DNA of 64,000 bases from Paenibacillus alginolyticus DSM 5050 = NBRC 15375 (GCF_000422905.1 NZ_AUGY01000017.1:1-64000); one strand, 5' to 3'; shown: positions 42,616-52,576, numbered from the stretch's first letter. Notes: generated by a model from the letters alone, not told the origin. Numbers and translations: made by a program.

Positions 42616-45051
42616 TTAAATAATGTATTCGTACACCTCTTTCGGCTGATCTGTGATAAAGCCGCTTGGCTCACCTAGTGAGAACATACTTAACTCGTGC
42701 ATAGCCCGGGTGCAAGCGGTGTAGAACAGCTTGCGCTCGTTTTCATGTCCGTACTGATGACGGGAACCGTCATAGACGAGTACGGCATCGAACTCTACCC
42801 CCTTCGCGAGATACGAAGGGATGACCAGTACGCCCGACTCGAAGGTCGGGCTATGTTTGGTGATGAGCCCCAGAGGCACTTGCAGCTGGGGCTCTAGGGC
42901 TTGGTGCGCGAGCTTGCTCTCGCTCGCGGTTTTGCCGATGATCGCGATAGAGGCATAGCCTTCGCCGAGCAGCCGATCGATCTCGGCTGCCAGCAGGCTA
43001 TGCAGCGATCCGCGATCGCTGACCTTGATCACCCGCGGCTTAGCGCCGCTGCGGGTGAAGGGCTCTATGGCATCGCCGCCAGGCACGATGCCGCGAGTGA
43101 ACTCCACGAGCTCGCGCGTGGAGCGGTAGCTGCGATGCAAACGGATAACCTCCGTTTGCTCCGGCCCATACAGAGCGGCGATCGGATCGATTTCGCTGTA
43201 CGCCGAAGCGTGCGAATAGATCGCCTGGTTCAGATCTCCGAGCGCTGTCATCCGGCAGCGCGGGAAGAGCCGTTTCAGGTAGGCCAGCTGAAACGGAGAA
43301 TAATCCTGCGCCTCGTCGATGATGACGTGGCGTACGGAGCCGTTCGTCTGGAAGCCGCAGACCGCTTCCATCATGTATAAGAACGGCGTCGCATCCTCAT
43401 ACGGCAGCCTAGCCTGCGCCAGCTCCTTCAGCGTCCGCTCACAGATAGCCGACCAATAGGGCGGCTTATTCTTTATCAGACTCCCCTGACCTACTTTCAA
43501 TTCATGCATGGTTTCCTCTTCACGAACCTCTTCTCGAAACAATTGCCCATACAATCCTTTCAAATCTACAAACTCAAGCCGCTTCACAGCGCTCCTTACC
43601 AGCTTCAAATGCTCCTTAATAACAACGCGTGCAAGCAGCACTCTCTCCTGATCAAAATCATCGAATGTGGCTCCATGCCCCCGTTCCATTTTACGCAGCT
43701 TTAGATAAGCAAGATGGTAATCTTCGCTGCTGAGAAGCTCAATCTCCTCCTCAACCCAAGCTTCTTCCAACTGAAGCTCTGCAAAGAGCTCTAACTGTTC
43801 CAGCATCCAGCCCTGCATTAATTCCAATCGGTTCGGCAGCCGAATCGCCGGATCATAGCTGTAAAACCGCTCCACCAATCGAGCTGCGCTCAAAACTTCT
43901 TTTTCACGAAACTTAATAGGGTTAAATAGCATACCTGCATGCATTAACCGCTCCTGATAAGCATGTATGACTGCTAGGAACTCCAGGGATGACTTGTAAT
44001 GAATGCCGCTTAAACGAGCGTTGTAATCAAATTCCTCATCCCTCTGTGGGATATGTTCCTGGGCATTCTCCCCATTCTCAGATGAACATTCCCGCGCTAA
44101 CACATACTCCAATTGCGTAAATGAGTCCTCCACCTCAAACTCTTCACCCAATCGATGCTCCAAATAGGCCTGATAGGTCGTTTGCTGCATATTTTCTTCG
44201 CCTAATTCCGGCAATACCGTAGACACATAATGATTGAAAAGCGGATTCGGTGAAAATAACACCATCTGGTCTGAACTCAGCTGATCTCTATGCTTATATA
44301 GTAAGTAGGCGACTCTTTGCAGCGCAGCCGACGTTTTCCCACTGCCTGCTACCCCTTGCACGATGAGCATTTGGGCTTTGTCGTTTCGAATAATGCGATT
44401 TTGTTCTTTTTGAATCGTTGCTACGATCGTCTTCATTTGCGCATCAGAGCTTCGACTGAGCACTTGCTTCAGCAATTCGTCTCCGATCGTCACTCCCGTA
44501 TCAAACATCAGCTGAATATGGCTGTCGCGAATAACAAATTGGCGCTTCAACAGCATTTGTCCCTCTACCATGCCGTTCGGTGTTGTAAAGGCTACTTCCC
44601 CAGGCGCATAATCGTAATAAAGGCTGGATATAGGCGCTCGCCAATCATAAACCAGATAGTAATCCTTCTGCTCATCCAAAAAGCCAGCAACGCCCAGATA
44701 AATGGCTTCTCCTTGCCTCTCATCTCGTTCCTTGAAATCGATGCGCCCAAAATAAGGGGAATTCACAAGTCTTTTTAACTTGCCTAAAGCTACTGCTGCC
44801 TGTCGATGCGTGCGTTCTCGCTCAGATAGCACCTCTGCTTGCTGCCGCATACTTGCAATCGATTCTGCCGCGTCTTCGGCCGTACTCATATCCATCGTGA
44901 CTTCATCCCAATAATGCTTGCGAATCTCAACAACATCCGATTGAACCTTGCCAACCTCATCCTCTAACCCTGTCATTCTTACGCGTATCTTTGCTGTTAC
45001 TTCTTGAACTCTTTGTTCCTCATCTGCCCAATCCTGCTCAGTTAAATTCAT
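42616..45051 (-). CDS. HelD-like superfamily 1 helicase (RNA polymerase-associated)
   Basis: An 811-residue protein. The N-terminal 150 residues are coiled-coil-like, as in HelD, where this arm enters the polymerase secondary channel. Walker A is VQGVAGSGKTSAALQRVAYLLY, Walker B/motif II IIDEAQDYSPFQLAYLK, motif III ALGDLNQAI, motif IV LHRSYRST, and motif VI is near KLFYTACTRAMHEL. HelD recycles stalled RNA polymerase using ATP. AGAGGTG is five bases before ATG. The stretch at about 42850-43430, coding the C-terminal helicase domain, is strikingly G+C-rich compared with the rest of the gene. Confidence 0.92.
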   Translation of the reverse strand: MNLTEQDWADEEQRVQEVTAKIRVRMTGLEDEVGKVQSDVVEIRKHYWDEVTMDMSTAEDAAESIASMRQQAEVLSERERTHRQAAVALGKLKRLVNSPYFGRIDFKERDERQGEAIYLGVAGFLDEQKDYYLVYDWRAPISSLYYDYAPGEVAFTTPNGMVEGQMLLKRQFVIRDSHIQLMFDTGVTIGDELLKQVLSRSSDAQMKTIVATIQKEQNRIIRNDKAQMLIVQGVAGSGKTSAALQRVAYLLYKHRDQLSSDQMVLFSPNPLFNHYVSTVLPELGEENMQQTTYQAYLEHRLGEEFEVEDSFTQLEYVLARECSSENGENAQEHIPQRDEEFDYNARLSGIHYKSSLEFLAVIHAYQERLMHAGMLFNPIKFREKEVLSAARLVERFYSYDPAIRLPNRLELMQGWMLEQLELFAELQLEEAWVEEEIELLSSEDYHLAYLKLRKMERGHGATFDDFDQERVLLARVVIKEHLKLVRSAVKRLEFVDLKGLYGQLFREEVREEETMHELKVGQGSLIKNKPPYWSAICERTLKELAQARLPYEDATPFLYMMEAVCGFQTNGSVRHVIIDEAQDYSPFQLAYLKRLFPRCRMTALGDLNQAIYSHASAYSEIDPIAALYGPEQTEVIRLHRSYRSTRELVEFTRGIVPGGDAIEPFTRSGAKPRVIKVSDRGSLHSLLAAEIDRLLGEGYASIAIIGKTASESKLAHQALEPQLQVPLGLITKHSPTFESGVLVIPSYLAKGVEFDAVLVYDGSRHQYGHENERKLFYTACTRAMHELSMFSLGEPSGFITDQPKEVYEYII

Positions 45052-45201
45052 TACAACACCTCTTTTCAGACCATATAAAATGCAAATTTGACACGAAGGT
45101 TGTCTTGATGCTATAATTTTATTAGGATAATAATGTTATTTAATACATTTTTTCCTAATCACTCTTTATCATATCAATTCGCCTGCCTAAAATCAACAAA
45201 T

Positions 45202-45230
45202 AAACCCAAGAGCTTGTGCGCTTGGGTTTT
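45202..45230. terminator. bidirectional terminator between helD and the VOC-DinB gene
   Basis: AACCCAAG..CTTGGGTT has an 8-base loop with TTTTTC on the plus side and TTTATTTG on the minus side. For the minus-strand VOC-DinB gene it lies about 30 bases past the stop. The remaining part of 45052-45262 is A/T-rich without a gene. Confidence 0.75.
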
Positions 45231-45262
45231 TCGGCATTTTTTATAGCATGCTGTAACCGAAA

Positions 45263-46147
45263 TTAATAGCCATGAAGTTCACGAATCCGTTCCACAGTCC
45301 TTACATGGTGCCTGGCATGTCCTGCCATCATTTTGAGCAATCTAGCAACCGACTCTTCGCGATTATTTGTGGTAATCACCGTCCGTTCAAGGGCACCCGG
45401 CAGATATTCACATAATCCAAGGATATGCTGCCTTAAACTACGAAACAGCTGCACTTCGTATGTAATTGGTCTTGTCGCATAATGAAGACTAATACTCCAA
45501 TCGTCCTGCGAAAAACTGTTTCCTTGGTAGGTACGCCCCGGCTCCGCTAGGGCAAATTTCACTTTATGGATCGTAACTAGTTCCAAATCAATCAGGTGCA
45601 GCACTTGTTCACGAATCGACCATTTCCCCGGTGCTTTCGTTAAATTGAGCTGCTCCTCAGACAAGCCATCTACGGCACATTCCAACTCAACTATTCCATC
45701 CGCGTACATCTTCATAATTTCATCATCCGAAGCAAAAAGTTCCTCCCAGAAAACGAAGGTATACCCATCTAGGGCTGGAACAAAAACCTTACGAATATGC
45801 CCCGCCTCTTCTTCTTTTCTTAGCTCATTCCATCCGTTTTCCTGCAAGCTTTTTTCCACTTCATTGACGGAGCTAACCCCTATATAAATGAGATCCCCAA
45901 CTTTAGGGCTGGAAGGCTTGGGCTGCAACCAACGAGTAAGGTAAGCCTCTTGTAATTCATGCTCCTGCTTAGTTAGCTGGCCTCTCTGTATCAATACAAC
46001 TTCATCGTTCAACCAAATGCGAAACAAAGCAACATGTCCCTCAGGAGCTGCCTCTACCAATTCCCAACCAAGCTGTTTGGTATAAAAATCCACCGACTTC
46101 TGAAGATTATCGACCTCCAGCAGAAGCTTCGCTTTGCCATGATTCAT
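45263..46147 (-). CDS. VOC-domain and DinB-domain fusion protein
   Basis: A 294-residue fusion. Residues about 1-130 form a glyoxalase/VOC unit (AKLLLEVDNLQKSVDFYTKQLGW, ending VPALDGYTFVFWE). Residues about 145-294 form a DinB four-helix bundle with metal-type His in VLHLIDLE and GHARHHVRTVERI. DinB-like proteins often act as thiol-dependent S-transferases. MNHGKAK is the start, with AAGGA eight bases ahead; a longer upstream frame has no support. Function unknown, possibly detoxification. Confidence 0.85.
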   Translation of the reverse strand: MNHGKAKLLLEVDNLQKSVDFYTKQLGWELVEAAPEGHVALFRIWLNDEVVLIQRGQLTKQEHELQEAYLTRWLQPKPSSPKVGDLIYIGVSSVNEVEKSLQENGWNELRKEEEAGHIRKVFVPALDGYTFVFWEELFASDDEIMKMYADGIVELECAVDGLSEEQLNLTKAPGKWSIREQVLHLIDLELVTIHKVKFALAEPGRTYQGNSFSQDDWSISLHYATRPITYEVQLFRSLRQHILGLCEYLPGALERTVITTNNREESVARLLKMMAGHARHHVRTVERIRELHGY

Positions 46148-46232
46148 CGTCTCTTTCCTTTCATCAATCCAAACTAACTTCGAGGGCAGCAAGTCATTGT
46201 CCTAGATAGGATGTACCAAACGTTCATGTTAC

Positions 46233-46269
46233 AAAAAAAATACGCTCCGTCATCATTTCGACGGAGCGT
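46233..46269 (-). terminator. terminator of the kdgK-kdgA operon
   Basis: ACGCTCCGTC pairs perfectly with GACGGAGCGT around an 8-base loop, then ATTTTTTTT on the minus strand, nine bases past the kdgA stop. Confidence 0.92.
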
Positions 46270-46278
46270 GCGCATTTC

Positions 46279-46941
46279 CTACTTTTTGGCCGCTTGATAG
46301 GCCTCGATATATTGAGCTGCCTTCTTAGCGATAAGGCTGAAATTGCCCGTTTTAACGGCTTCGCTAGTCAAATCGGAACCGATGCCGACGGCAACCGCGC
46401 CGGCCTGGATCCACTCGCCGAGATTGCTCAGCGAGACGCCGCCGGTCGGCATAATGTTCGCCTGCGGCAGCGGACCTTTAATGGCCTTAATCATCGCGGG
46501 CGAGTAGAGATTGCCCGGGAAGAGCTTGACGATATCGACGCCGAGCTCAAGCGCCGTCTGAATCTCTTGAATCGTCATGCACCCTGGCATGACGGGAACT
46601 CTGTAACGGTTGCAGAGCTCAACCGTTTTCGGGTTAAGCGAGGGGCCGACGACGAACTCGGCCCCGCTGAGGATCGCGGCACGCGCCGTCTCGGGGTCAA
46701 GGGCTGTGCCCACCCCGATGATCGCGTACTTGGCCGCGTCCTGCGCTGTGCTCGAGTAGCGCTTCGCGAGCTCCTCGATAGCGCGCAGCGCGAAAGGCAC
46801 GGTCATTGTGACCTCGATGACCTTAATACCGCCGGCAATGGCTTGATCGGCCATTGCAACGACTTCTTCTGGCGTATCGCCGCGTAGAACGGCAACGACA
46901 CCTTCACTGGATATTTGTTGGATAAGTTTAATTTTTTTCAT
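46279..46941 (-). CDS. kdgA: 2-dehydro-3-deoxy-phosphogluconate (KDPG) aldolase
   Basis: A 220-residue class I aldolase that splits KDPG into pyruvate and glyceraldehyde-3-phosphate. The Schiff-base Lys lies in VDIVKLFPGN, the catalytic Glu in KVIEVTMT, and the phosphate loop in MPTGGVSLSN. Length is normal. It follows kdgK by 29 bases and ends at a strong terminator. The stretch 46370-46800 is much richer in G+C than kdgK and the 5' end of this gene. Confidence 0.95.
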   Translation of the reverse strand: MKKIKLIQQISSEGVVAVLRGDTPEEVVAMADQAIAGGIKVIEVTMTVPFALRAIEELAKRYSSTAQDAAKYAIIGVGTALDPETARAAILSGAEFVVGPSLNPKTVELCNRYRVPVMPGCMTIQEIQTALELGVDIVKLFPGNLYSPAMIKAIKGPLPQANIMPTGGVSLSNLGEWIQAGAVAVGIGSDLTSEAVKTGNFSLIAKKAAQYIEAYQAAKK

Positions 46942-46970
46942 TAGAATCTACACCCTTCTATTTCAAGCTT

Positions 46971-47948
46971 TTAACGTTCTATATGTTTAACATCGTTAAG
47001 TACAGCATCCACTTGTTCCCAAGTCGGAGCACCTTCCCAGTCACCTTCGGTCTGAACGATCAAGGAGCCCACGAGGTTACCGATGCGCACGGCTTCCGCA
47101 TATTCATACTCTTTTAACACGCCAACCAAAAAGCCCGCACAAAAACCATCACCCGCTCCAACGGTATCCACCACATGCTCCGCTTTGAAATAAGGAACAG
47201 CTGTAACGCTATCTGGGGTTACGACGTACGTTTCATTTTCTCCACCTTTGACAATGGATATCGCTGATAATTCACGAAGCTTGCTCACGATAACATTCCA
47301 GTCCTCTGTCTGGTAGAGCAGCTTCAGTTCATCTAAACCTGGTAAGAAAATATCAGATAGCTTAGCCAGTTCTAGCAGTACAGGACGCGCTTCTTCCATA
47401 CTCCAAAGCTTCAAACGCAGATTAGGATCAAAGCTGACCTTGACGCCATGCTTACGAGCGATGCGAACAGCTTCGAAAGCCGCCTCTTTACAAGACTCGC
47501 TTAAGGCAGGAGTGATGCCTGTGATATGCAGGATTTTGGCCCCAGCGATATAAGCCTCATCTAAATGCTTCGTACTCATATGACTAGCTGCTGAATTTTT
47601 ACGATAGTAGTAAACAGACGTTTTGCCCATAAGCACTTCACGCATCATCAGCCCCGTAGGAGCTTCTGTTGTCAATTCAGCGCGTGAAACATCGACGCCT
47701 TCACCACGGATTTTTTTGAAAATCATGCGACCTAATGGATCTTTACCTAACCGTCCGAACCAGCCGACCTTGCCGCCAAGCCGTGATATCCCAATAGCTA
47801 CATTACTCTCGGCACCACCAAACAAGCTGTGAAGCTCAGATGAATATTCCAACCCTTTGCCACCGGAGGGCATGAGCAGTGCCATCGTTTCCCCAAATGT
47901 GATAATATCCGGGCCAGATCCTGAATGCGATTGTGTATTTGCCGTCAT
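46971..47948 (-). CDS. kdgK: 2-dehydro-3-deoxygluconokinase
   Basis: A 325-residue PfkB-family sugar kinase phosphorylating 2-keto-3-deoxygluconate. It has an N-terminal GETMALLMPS motif, GGAESNVAIGISRLG substrate loop and the DTVGAGDGFCAGFLVG anion hole with catalytic Asp. GGAGAG lies ahead of the ATG. It forms with kdgA the last two steps of pectin/hexuronate breakdown. No uxa/uxu gene is in the window. A LacI-type palindrome lies in its leader. Confidence 0.94.
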   Translation of the reverse strand: MTANTQSHSGSGPDIITFGETMALLMPSGGKGLEYSSELHSLFGGAESNVAIGISRLGGKVGWFGRLGKDPLGRMIFKKIRGEGVDVSRAELTTEAPTGLMMREVLMGKTSVYYYRKNSAASHMSTKHLDEAYIAGAKILHITGITPALSESCKEAAFEAVRIARKHGVKVSFDPNLRLKLWSMEEARPVLLELAKLSDIFLPGLDELKLLYQTEDWNVIVSKLRELSAISIVKGGENETYVVTPDSVTAVPYFKAEHVVDTVGAGDGFCAGFLVGVLKEYEYAEAVRIGNLVGSLIVQTEGDWEGAPTWEQVDAVLNDVKHIER

Positions 47949-47996
47949 AGAAGCTCTCCATCCATTTCCCGATCACGTCTGTGCGTGTCCAGTTAA

Positions 47997-48033
47997 TTGA
48001 AACGTTTAAATAAACGATATATCTCATATTATA
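47997..48033 (-). promoter_or_regulatory. kdgK promoter -10 and LacI-type operator
   Basis: TATAAT (48028-48033) reads leftwards without a good -35. About 12 bases on, CGTTTA-AA-TAAACG (48003-48016) overlaps TTGAAACGTTTAAA (47997-48010). The palindrome, centred on a CG, fits LacI-family repressors such as KdgR, blocking RNA polymerase near +5 to +24. Confidence 0.5.
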
Positions 48034-48181
48034 GTGCATGTAGAGTGTTTATACCAGACTTGACTTCCTGAGGCAAGAGCCAGAGATCCTCGATCATGCT
48101 ATGGGTAATTTCCTCAATCTCTCTACCGTTCTCTCCCATCCCGAGAGCTGCCCAGATAAGCGATTTTTTAAGAGCGAATGT
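48029..48181 (-). pseudogene. possible 3' remnant of an unknown gene
   Basis: One minus-strand frame is open for 50 codons and reads like protein, with GMGENGREIEEITHSMIEDL near the middle, ending at TAA 48029. It has no start codon or ribosome-binding site, and TAA closes it upstream. It may be the end of a lost upstream gene. Its stop overlaps the kdgK -10 box. Family not recognised. Confidence 0.3.
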
Positions 48182-48294
48182 TTATAAAGGTTATTTCATA
48201 AAAAGTTACGCCGAAGACGGATATGTTTAAACTATCGCATGTATTTTTGTCGTTGTACTTTGGAGACTGTCGATTCATTCATTATCACTAGTCC

Positions 48295-48481
48295 AAGTTG
48301 TATTTTGTGCAACAATACATCTTCCTTACGCCGGAGTAGCCTGCTATTGTTGTATTTCGTACAACAATTCGAGCTTCAAACGCCTATTTCTGAGAAATTC
48401 CCAGCAAATTGTTGTAAGCGGTACAACAGAAAAGCCAATTTGTCCATAGAAACCGCCGGATTGTTGCACAAAATACAACAG
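48295..48481. repeat. phased palindrome array C (four units, ATTGTTGTA-type arms)
   Basis: Four palindromes have 5-nt loops. AGTTGTA-TTTTG-TGCAAC lies at about 48296-48313, ATTGTTGTA-TTTCG-TACAACAAT (perfect) at 48346-48368, ATTGTTGTA-AGCGG-TACAACA at 48408-48428 and ATTGTTGCA-CAAAA-TACAACA at 48460-48480. Loop centres are 48305, 48357, 48419 and 48471, so 52, 62 and 52 bases apart. The first spacer has CTTCC..GGAG and the second ATTTC/GAAAT. The array ends about 60 bases from where glpK similarity stops. Confidence 0.78.
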
Positions 48482-48540
48482 TTCGGCGGGCAAGGGATAA
48501 TCTATAGTCGGAATCGCATCATTCGGAGTAATCGGGCCAG

Positions 48541-49488
<948 letters not shown>

Positions 49489-49517
49489 GGTCATCAACCT
49501 CCAAAAGTATGAAAAAG

Positions 49518-49580
49518 AAAACAGCAAGCTATCCAAATGCACGCATGGTTACGTACAATTTGAAATATACTTGCTGTTCT
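49518..49580 (-). terminator. glpK leader attenuator (GlpP-type)
   Basis: AACAGCAAG and CTTGCTGTT (49570-49578 with 49520-49528) form the leader stem ahead of TTTCTTTTTC on the minus strand, between a promoter and the glpK start. This matches the GlpP-antitermination layout of glp genes in Bacillales. Confidence 0.65.
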
Positions 49581-49615
49581 CCTAGGCTCCGCAGCTAAAT
49601 TAAATTATAGTTTTT

Positions 49616-49643
49616 ATAATACTTTAAGCAGCAGGATTGTCAA
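49616..49643 (-). promoter_or_regulatory. sigma-A promoter of the glpK leader
   Basis: TTGACA (49638-49643), a 16-nt spacer and TATTAT (49616-49621), read leftwards. It starts 22 bases after the inositol monophosphatase stop. Confidence 0.6.
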
Positions 49644-49664
49644 CATCAGGTATGCTTCACAAGC

Positions 49665-50525
49665 TTACAATCCTGTCGCTCCCGCTCCAGCCAACTCCTG
49701 CTGAAGTTCGTTATGAATTTGACCATTGGTAGCAAGCACGTTTCGCACGGAAAGCTGGTAGGGATTCCCAGCCGTATCGCTCACTTTACCGCCGGATTCT
49801 TGAATCAACAATGAGCCTGCAGCAACATCCCATGCGCTGAGACCAATCTCCCAAAATCCGCTTAATCGTCCAGCTGCAACGTAAGCCATATGCAGCGCTG
49901 CCGACCCTCCGGAGCGAAGATTCCTTACTTTTGGCGCCAAAGCCAGCGTCCCTCTAAGATTGATAGGGAGTGCGCACTCACGATCTGCAGGAAAGCCGGT
50001 TGCAACCAAGCTTTCGGATAGCTTGCTATCGAGCGAAACCGTCGTCTTATTGCCGTGCATATAGGCGCCTTTCCCTTTTTCAGCGACGAACAGCTCGTCA
50101 CGCGAAGGGTCATAAACGACACCTACAATAATTTCACCCTTATGTGCCAGCGCAATGGAAACGGAGTAGAACGGAAAACCGTGAACAAAGTTCGTCGTCC
50201 CATCGATTGGATCCACGATCCAGAGATACTCCTCATCACTCATCGCTTGAAGCGCTCTGGCCGATGCCTCTGGTCCAGGCTCCACGCCTTCCTCACCAAG
50301 GATGGAATGATCTGGGAAATGAGTCATAATCAAATTACGAATTAGCTTCTCTGAACCTTTATCCACCTCAGTGACCAAATCCTGAGAGGAGTACTTCGTA
50401 TCCACACGGTTAATGTCTCCCAGCTTACTCTTAATCCATTGCCCAGCCTTGGCTGCCGTATTAATGGCCACTGCTGTAAAGCTCTTACTGCCCACCACGA
50501 AAGGCTCCACCTTACTATTTACCAT
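49665..50525 (-). CDS. inositol monophosphatase family protein
   Basis: A 286-residue magnesium-dependent phosphatase. Metal-binding motifs are ILGEEG, DPIDGTTNFVHGFP and SAWDVAAGSLLIQESGG, in the standard order. Substrates in this family include inositol-1-phosphate and NADP(H). There is a short run of about 20 extra residues at the N-terminus. No partner gene; probably its own unit. Confidence 0.9.
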   Translation of the reverse strand: MVNSKVEPFVVGSKSFTAVAINTAAKAGQWIKSKLGDINRVDTKYSSQDLVTEVDKGSEKLIRNLIMTHFPDHSILGEEGVEPGPEASARALQAMSDEEYLWIVDPIDGTTNFVHGFPFYSVSIALAHKGEIIVGVVYDPSRDELFVAEKGKGAYMHGNKTTVSLDSKLSESLVATGFPADRECALPINLRGTLALAPKVRNLRSGGSAALHMAYVAAGRLSGFWEIGLSAWDVAAGSLLIQESGGKVSDTAGNPYQLSVRNVLATNGQIHNELQQELAGAGATGL

Positions 50526-50662
50526 TTATATCAACTCTTTCTTTTCATTAATTTAATCGGTAACTCCAGTATAGTAAATTATACGCTTTTAATTCTAGTG
50601 CGTTTCATCCCAAAATATTCGTATAATTTTACATTTCAACTAGAATCCGCCTGTTTTTTCCG

Positions 50663-50697
50663 TAAAAAAAACCGTATCACCCATAAGGCAATACGGA
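50663..50697 (-). terminator. fabI terminator
   Basis: CCGTATTGCC/GGGTGATACGG around TTAT, followed by eight T on the minus strand, 19 bases past the fabI stop. Confidence 0.9.
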
Positions 50698-50715
50698 ATC
50701 TCTTCGTATGCGGGA

Positions 50716-51486
50716 TTAAATGCCCACAATATGATACCCACCATCTACATAAATAACTTCACCTGTGATCCCACGGGAAAGGTTACTCATCAAGAACATC
50801 GCTGTGTCGCCTACTTCGGCTGTATCCGTTGTCTTGCGCAGCGGCGCTTTCTCTTCCACTTGGCGCAGGATGGAGTTGAAATCTTTGATGCCTTTGGCAG
50901 CCAAGGTGCGAATCGGACCAGCGGAGATACCGTTCACGCGAATGCCGAATTGGCCAAGGTCATTCGCCAGGTAGCGCACGCTAGCTTCCAGCGCTGCTTT
51001 GGCAACGCCCATGACGTTGTAATTCTTCATCGCGCGCTCAGCGCCGAGGTAGGTCATCGTCATGATGCTTCCGCCCTCTGTCATCAGCGGGTAAATCCGT
51101 TTCGATACCGCTACAAGCGAGTAAGCGCTGATGTCATGCGCTAATGCGAAACCGTCACGCGAAGTGTCAACGAACAACCCGTCCAGCTCTTCGGTTTTAG
51201 CAAATGCAATACTATGTACGAGACCGTGAAGCACACCGAACTTCTCTTTGAGTGTAGATGCAAGTGTTTCGATCTCAGCATCTACCGTTACGTTGCAAGG
51301 CATCAAGGTAGAGCCTGGAATCGTATCTGCGAGCTTGCGAACACGTTCCTCAACACGCTCATTTTCAAACGTAAAAACAAGATTAGCTCCTTGTGCCGCT
51401 AAAGATTGAGCAATAGCCCAAGCGATGCTGCGGTCGTTGGCAACACCCATTACAAGTATATTTTTTCCGGTTAACAATTGACTCAT
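50716..51486 (-). CDS. fabI: enoyl-[acyl-carrier-protein] reductase (NADH)
   Basis: A 256-residue short-chain dehydrogenase doing the last reduction in fatty-acid elongation. The nucleotide site is VMGVANDRSIAWAIAQ, the catalytic Tyr-X6-Lys lies in NYNVMGVAKAAL, and SAGPIRTLAAKGI is the substrate loop. Length is as in other FabI. AGGGG lies ahead of ATG. No FapR-type operator was recognised in the 100 bases upstream. Confidence 0.96.
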   Translation of the reverse strand: MSQLLTGKNILVMGVANDRSIAWAIAQSLAAQGANLVFTFENERVEERVRKLADTIPGSTLMPCNVTVDAEIETLASTLKEKFGVLHGLVHSIAFAKTEELDGLFVDTSRDGFALAHDISAYSLVAVSKRIYPLMTEGGSIMTMTYLGAERAMKNYNVMGVAKAALEASVRYLANDLGQFGIRVNGISAGPIRTLAAKGIKDFNSILRQVEEKAPLRKTTDTAEVGDTAMFLMSNLSRGITGEVIYVDGGYHIVGI

Positions 51487-51586
51487 GGTATTCTGAAGCC
51501 CCTCTCACAATGGATTGTGCGTCGTTCATTCCCACTCTCCAAAGTACTCCATTTTGTCCAACAATTCAAGAAGTAAATCTGAACGG

Positions 51587-52576
51587 TTATAGCCGGACTG
51601 AGGCTTGATCGAGAACAGAAACTCCCTCTTGCACTTTGAGGTCTTCCATGAGGCGAAATAACGCTTCATCCTTCATCTTCGCTTCAATCATGATATCAAG
51701 ATTTGGCGTAATTGGAGCAATCGCACGTAGGAATGTGATAAGAGGACCTACCTCCACGTAGTCAGCATGACTTCTTGGTTCACTTTGACTTTTTGGACTT
51801 GAAACGTGGATTTTCGGCGGGAGTAAATTGGCAGCCTGTTCCGACAGCTCACTCTCCTGTCTCGACCATGTTTGTTGGATCCGCGGCCAGAGATCAGCCG
51901 CATCCTCCCCATTGTTATTGACCGCATGATGATGAATATCCAGCACCATAGGCGCTCCCACCTCTTCTGCAATATCAAGTGTCTCTTGCGCAGTAAAGGT
52001 TTTATCATCGTTCTCAAGTGTGATTCGCCTCTGGATTTCAGGGCGCAGCGTGGAAAAATTCCGAATAAATCGTACAGCCGCTTTTTCTTTATCGCCGTAG
52101 GAACCACCTACATGAATATTGCACATGGCTTCCATCCCCAGCCCCATCGCATTAAACATAGCCGTATGGCGCTCTAGATCCTCCATTGATTTCTGCAGCA
52201 CATCTTCCTTGGGCGTACTCAGGACGGTAAAATGATCCGGATGAAAGCTTACGCGCATGCCAGCCTGCTTAGCGTAACTGCCAAGCTCTTGAAATTCAGC
52301 AGAAAGTATGGAAATGGGGTCCCAGTCACCTAACATTACATGCCCAATGAGCGGGATCAGCCTGGAGGAAAAACGAAACACCATGATATCATGCGCACGG
52401 TTGTGCCTGAGCAATCTAAGCGTATTATGCAGATTTTCGGCGCCAAGTCGCTCAAGCTTCCGAATGGCCGCATCTCGGTCCAGGAGCTTGCTGAAGTTCG
52501 TGACTGTCATCGTTTTGGAAGGGGAAGCGTTCTTGACTACCGTCGACATAGCCACATACCCAAGGCGAATAATCAT
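51587..52576 (-). CDS. uvsE: UV damage endonuclease
   Basis: A 329-residue TIM-barrel nuclease that nicks DNA 5' of UV photoproducts. Characteristic motifs are RLGYVAMS at the N-terminus, RFSSRLIPL, SFHPDHFTVL, CNIHVGGSYGDKEKA, LENDDKTFT, VLDIHHHAVN and IEAKMKDEALFRLM, giving the metal-binding His/Asp/Glu set. Length is normal. The frame next to it stays open over the 3' end and continues about 20 codons past the stop with protein-like sequence; see findings. Confidence 0.95.
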   Translation of the reverse strand: MIIRLGYVAMSTVVKNASPSKTMTVTNFSKLLDRDAAIRKLERLGAENLHNTLRLLRHNRAHDIMVFRFSSRLIPLIGHVMLGDWDPISILSAEFQELGSYAKQAGMRVSFHPDHFTVLSTPKEDVLQKSMEDLERHTAMFNAMGLGMEAMCNIHVGGSYGDKEKAAVRFIRNFSTLRPEIQRRITLENDDKTFTAQETLDIAEEVGAPMVLDIHHHAVNNNGEDAADLWPRIQQTWSRQESELSEQAANLLPPKIHVSSPKSQSEPRSHADYVEVGPLITFLRAIAPITPNLDIMIEAKMKDEALFRLMEDLKVQEGVSVLDQASVRL

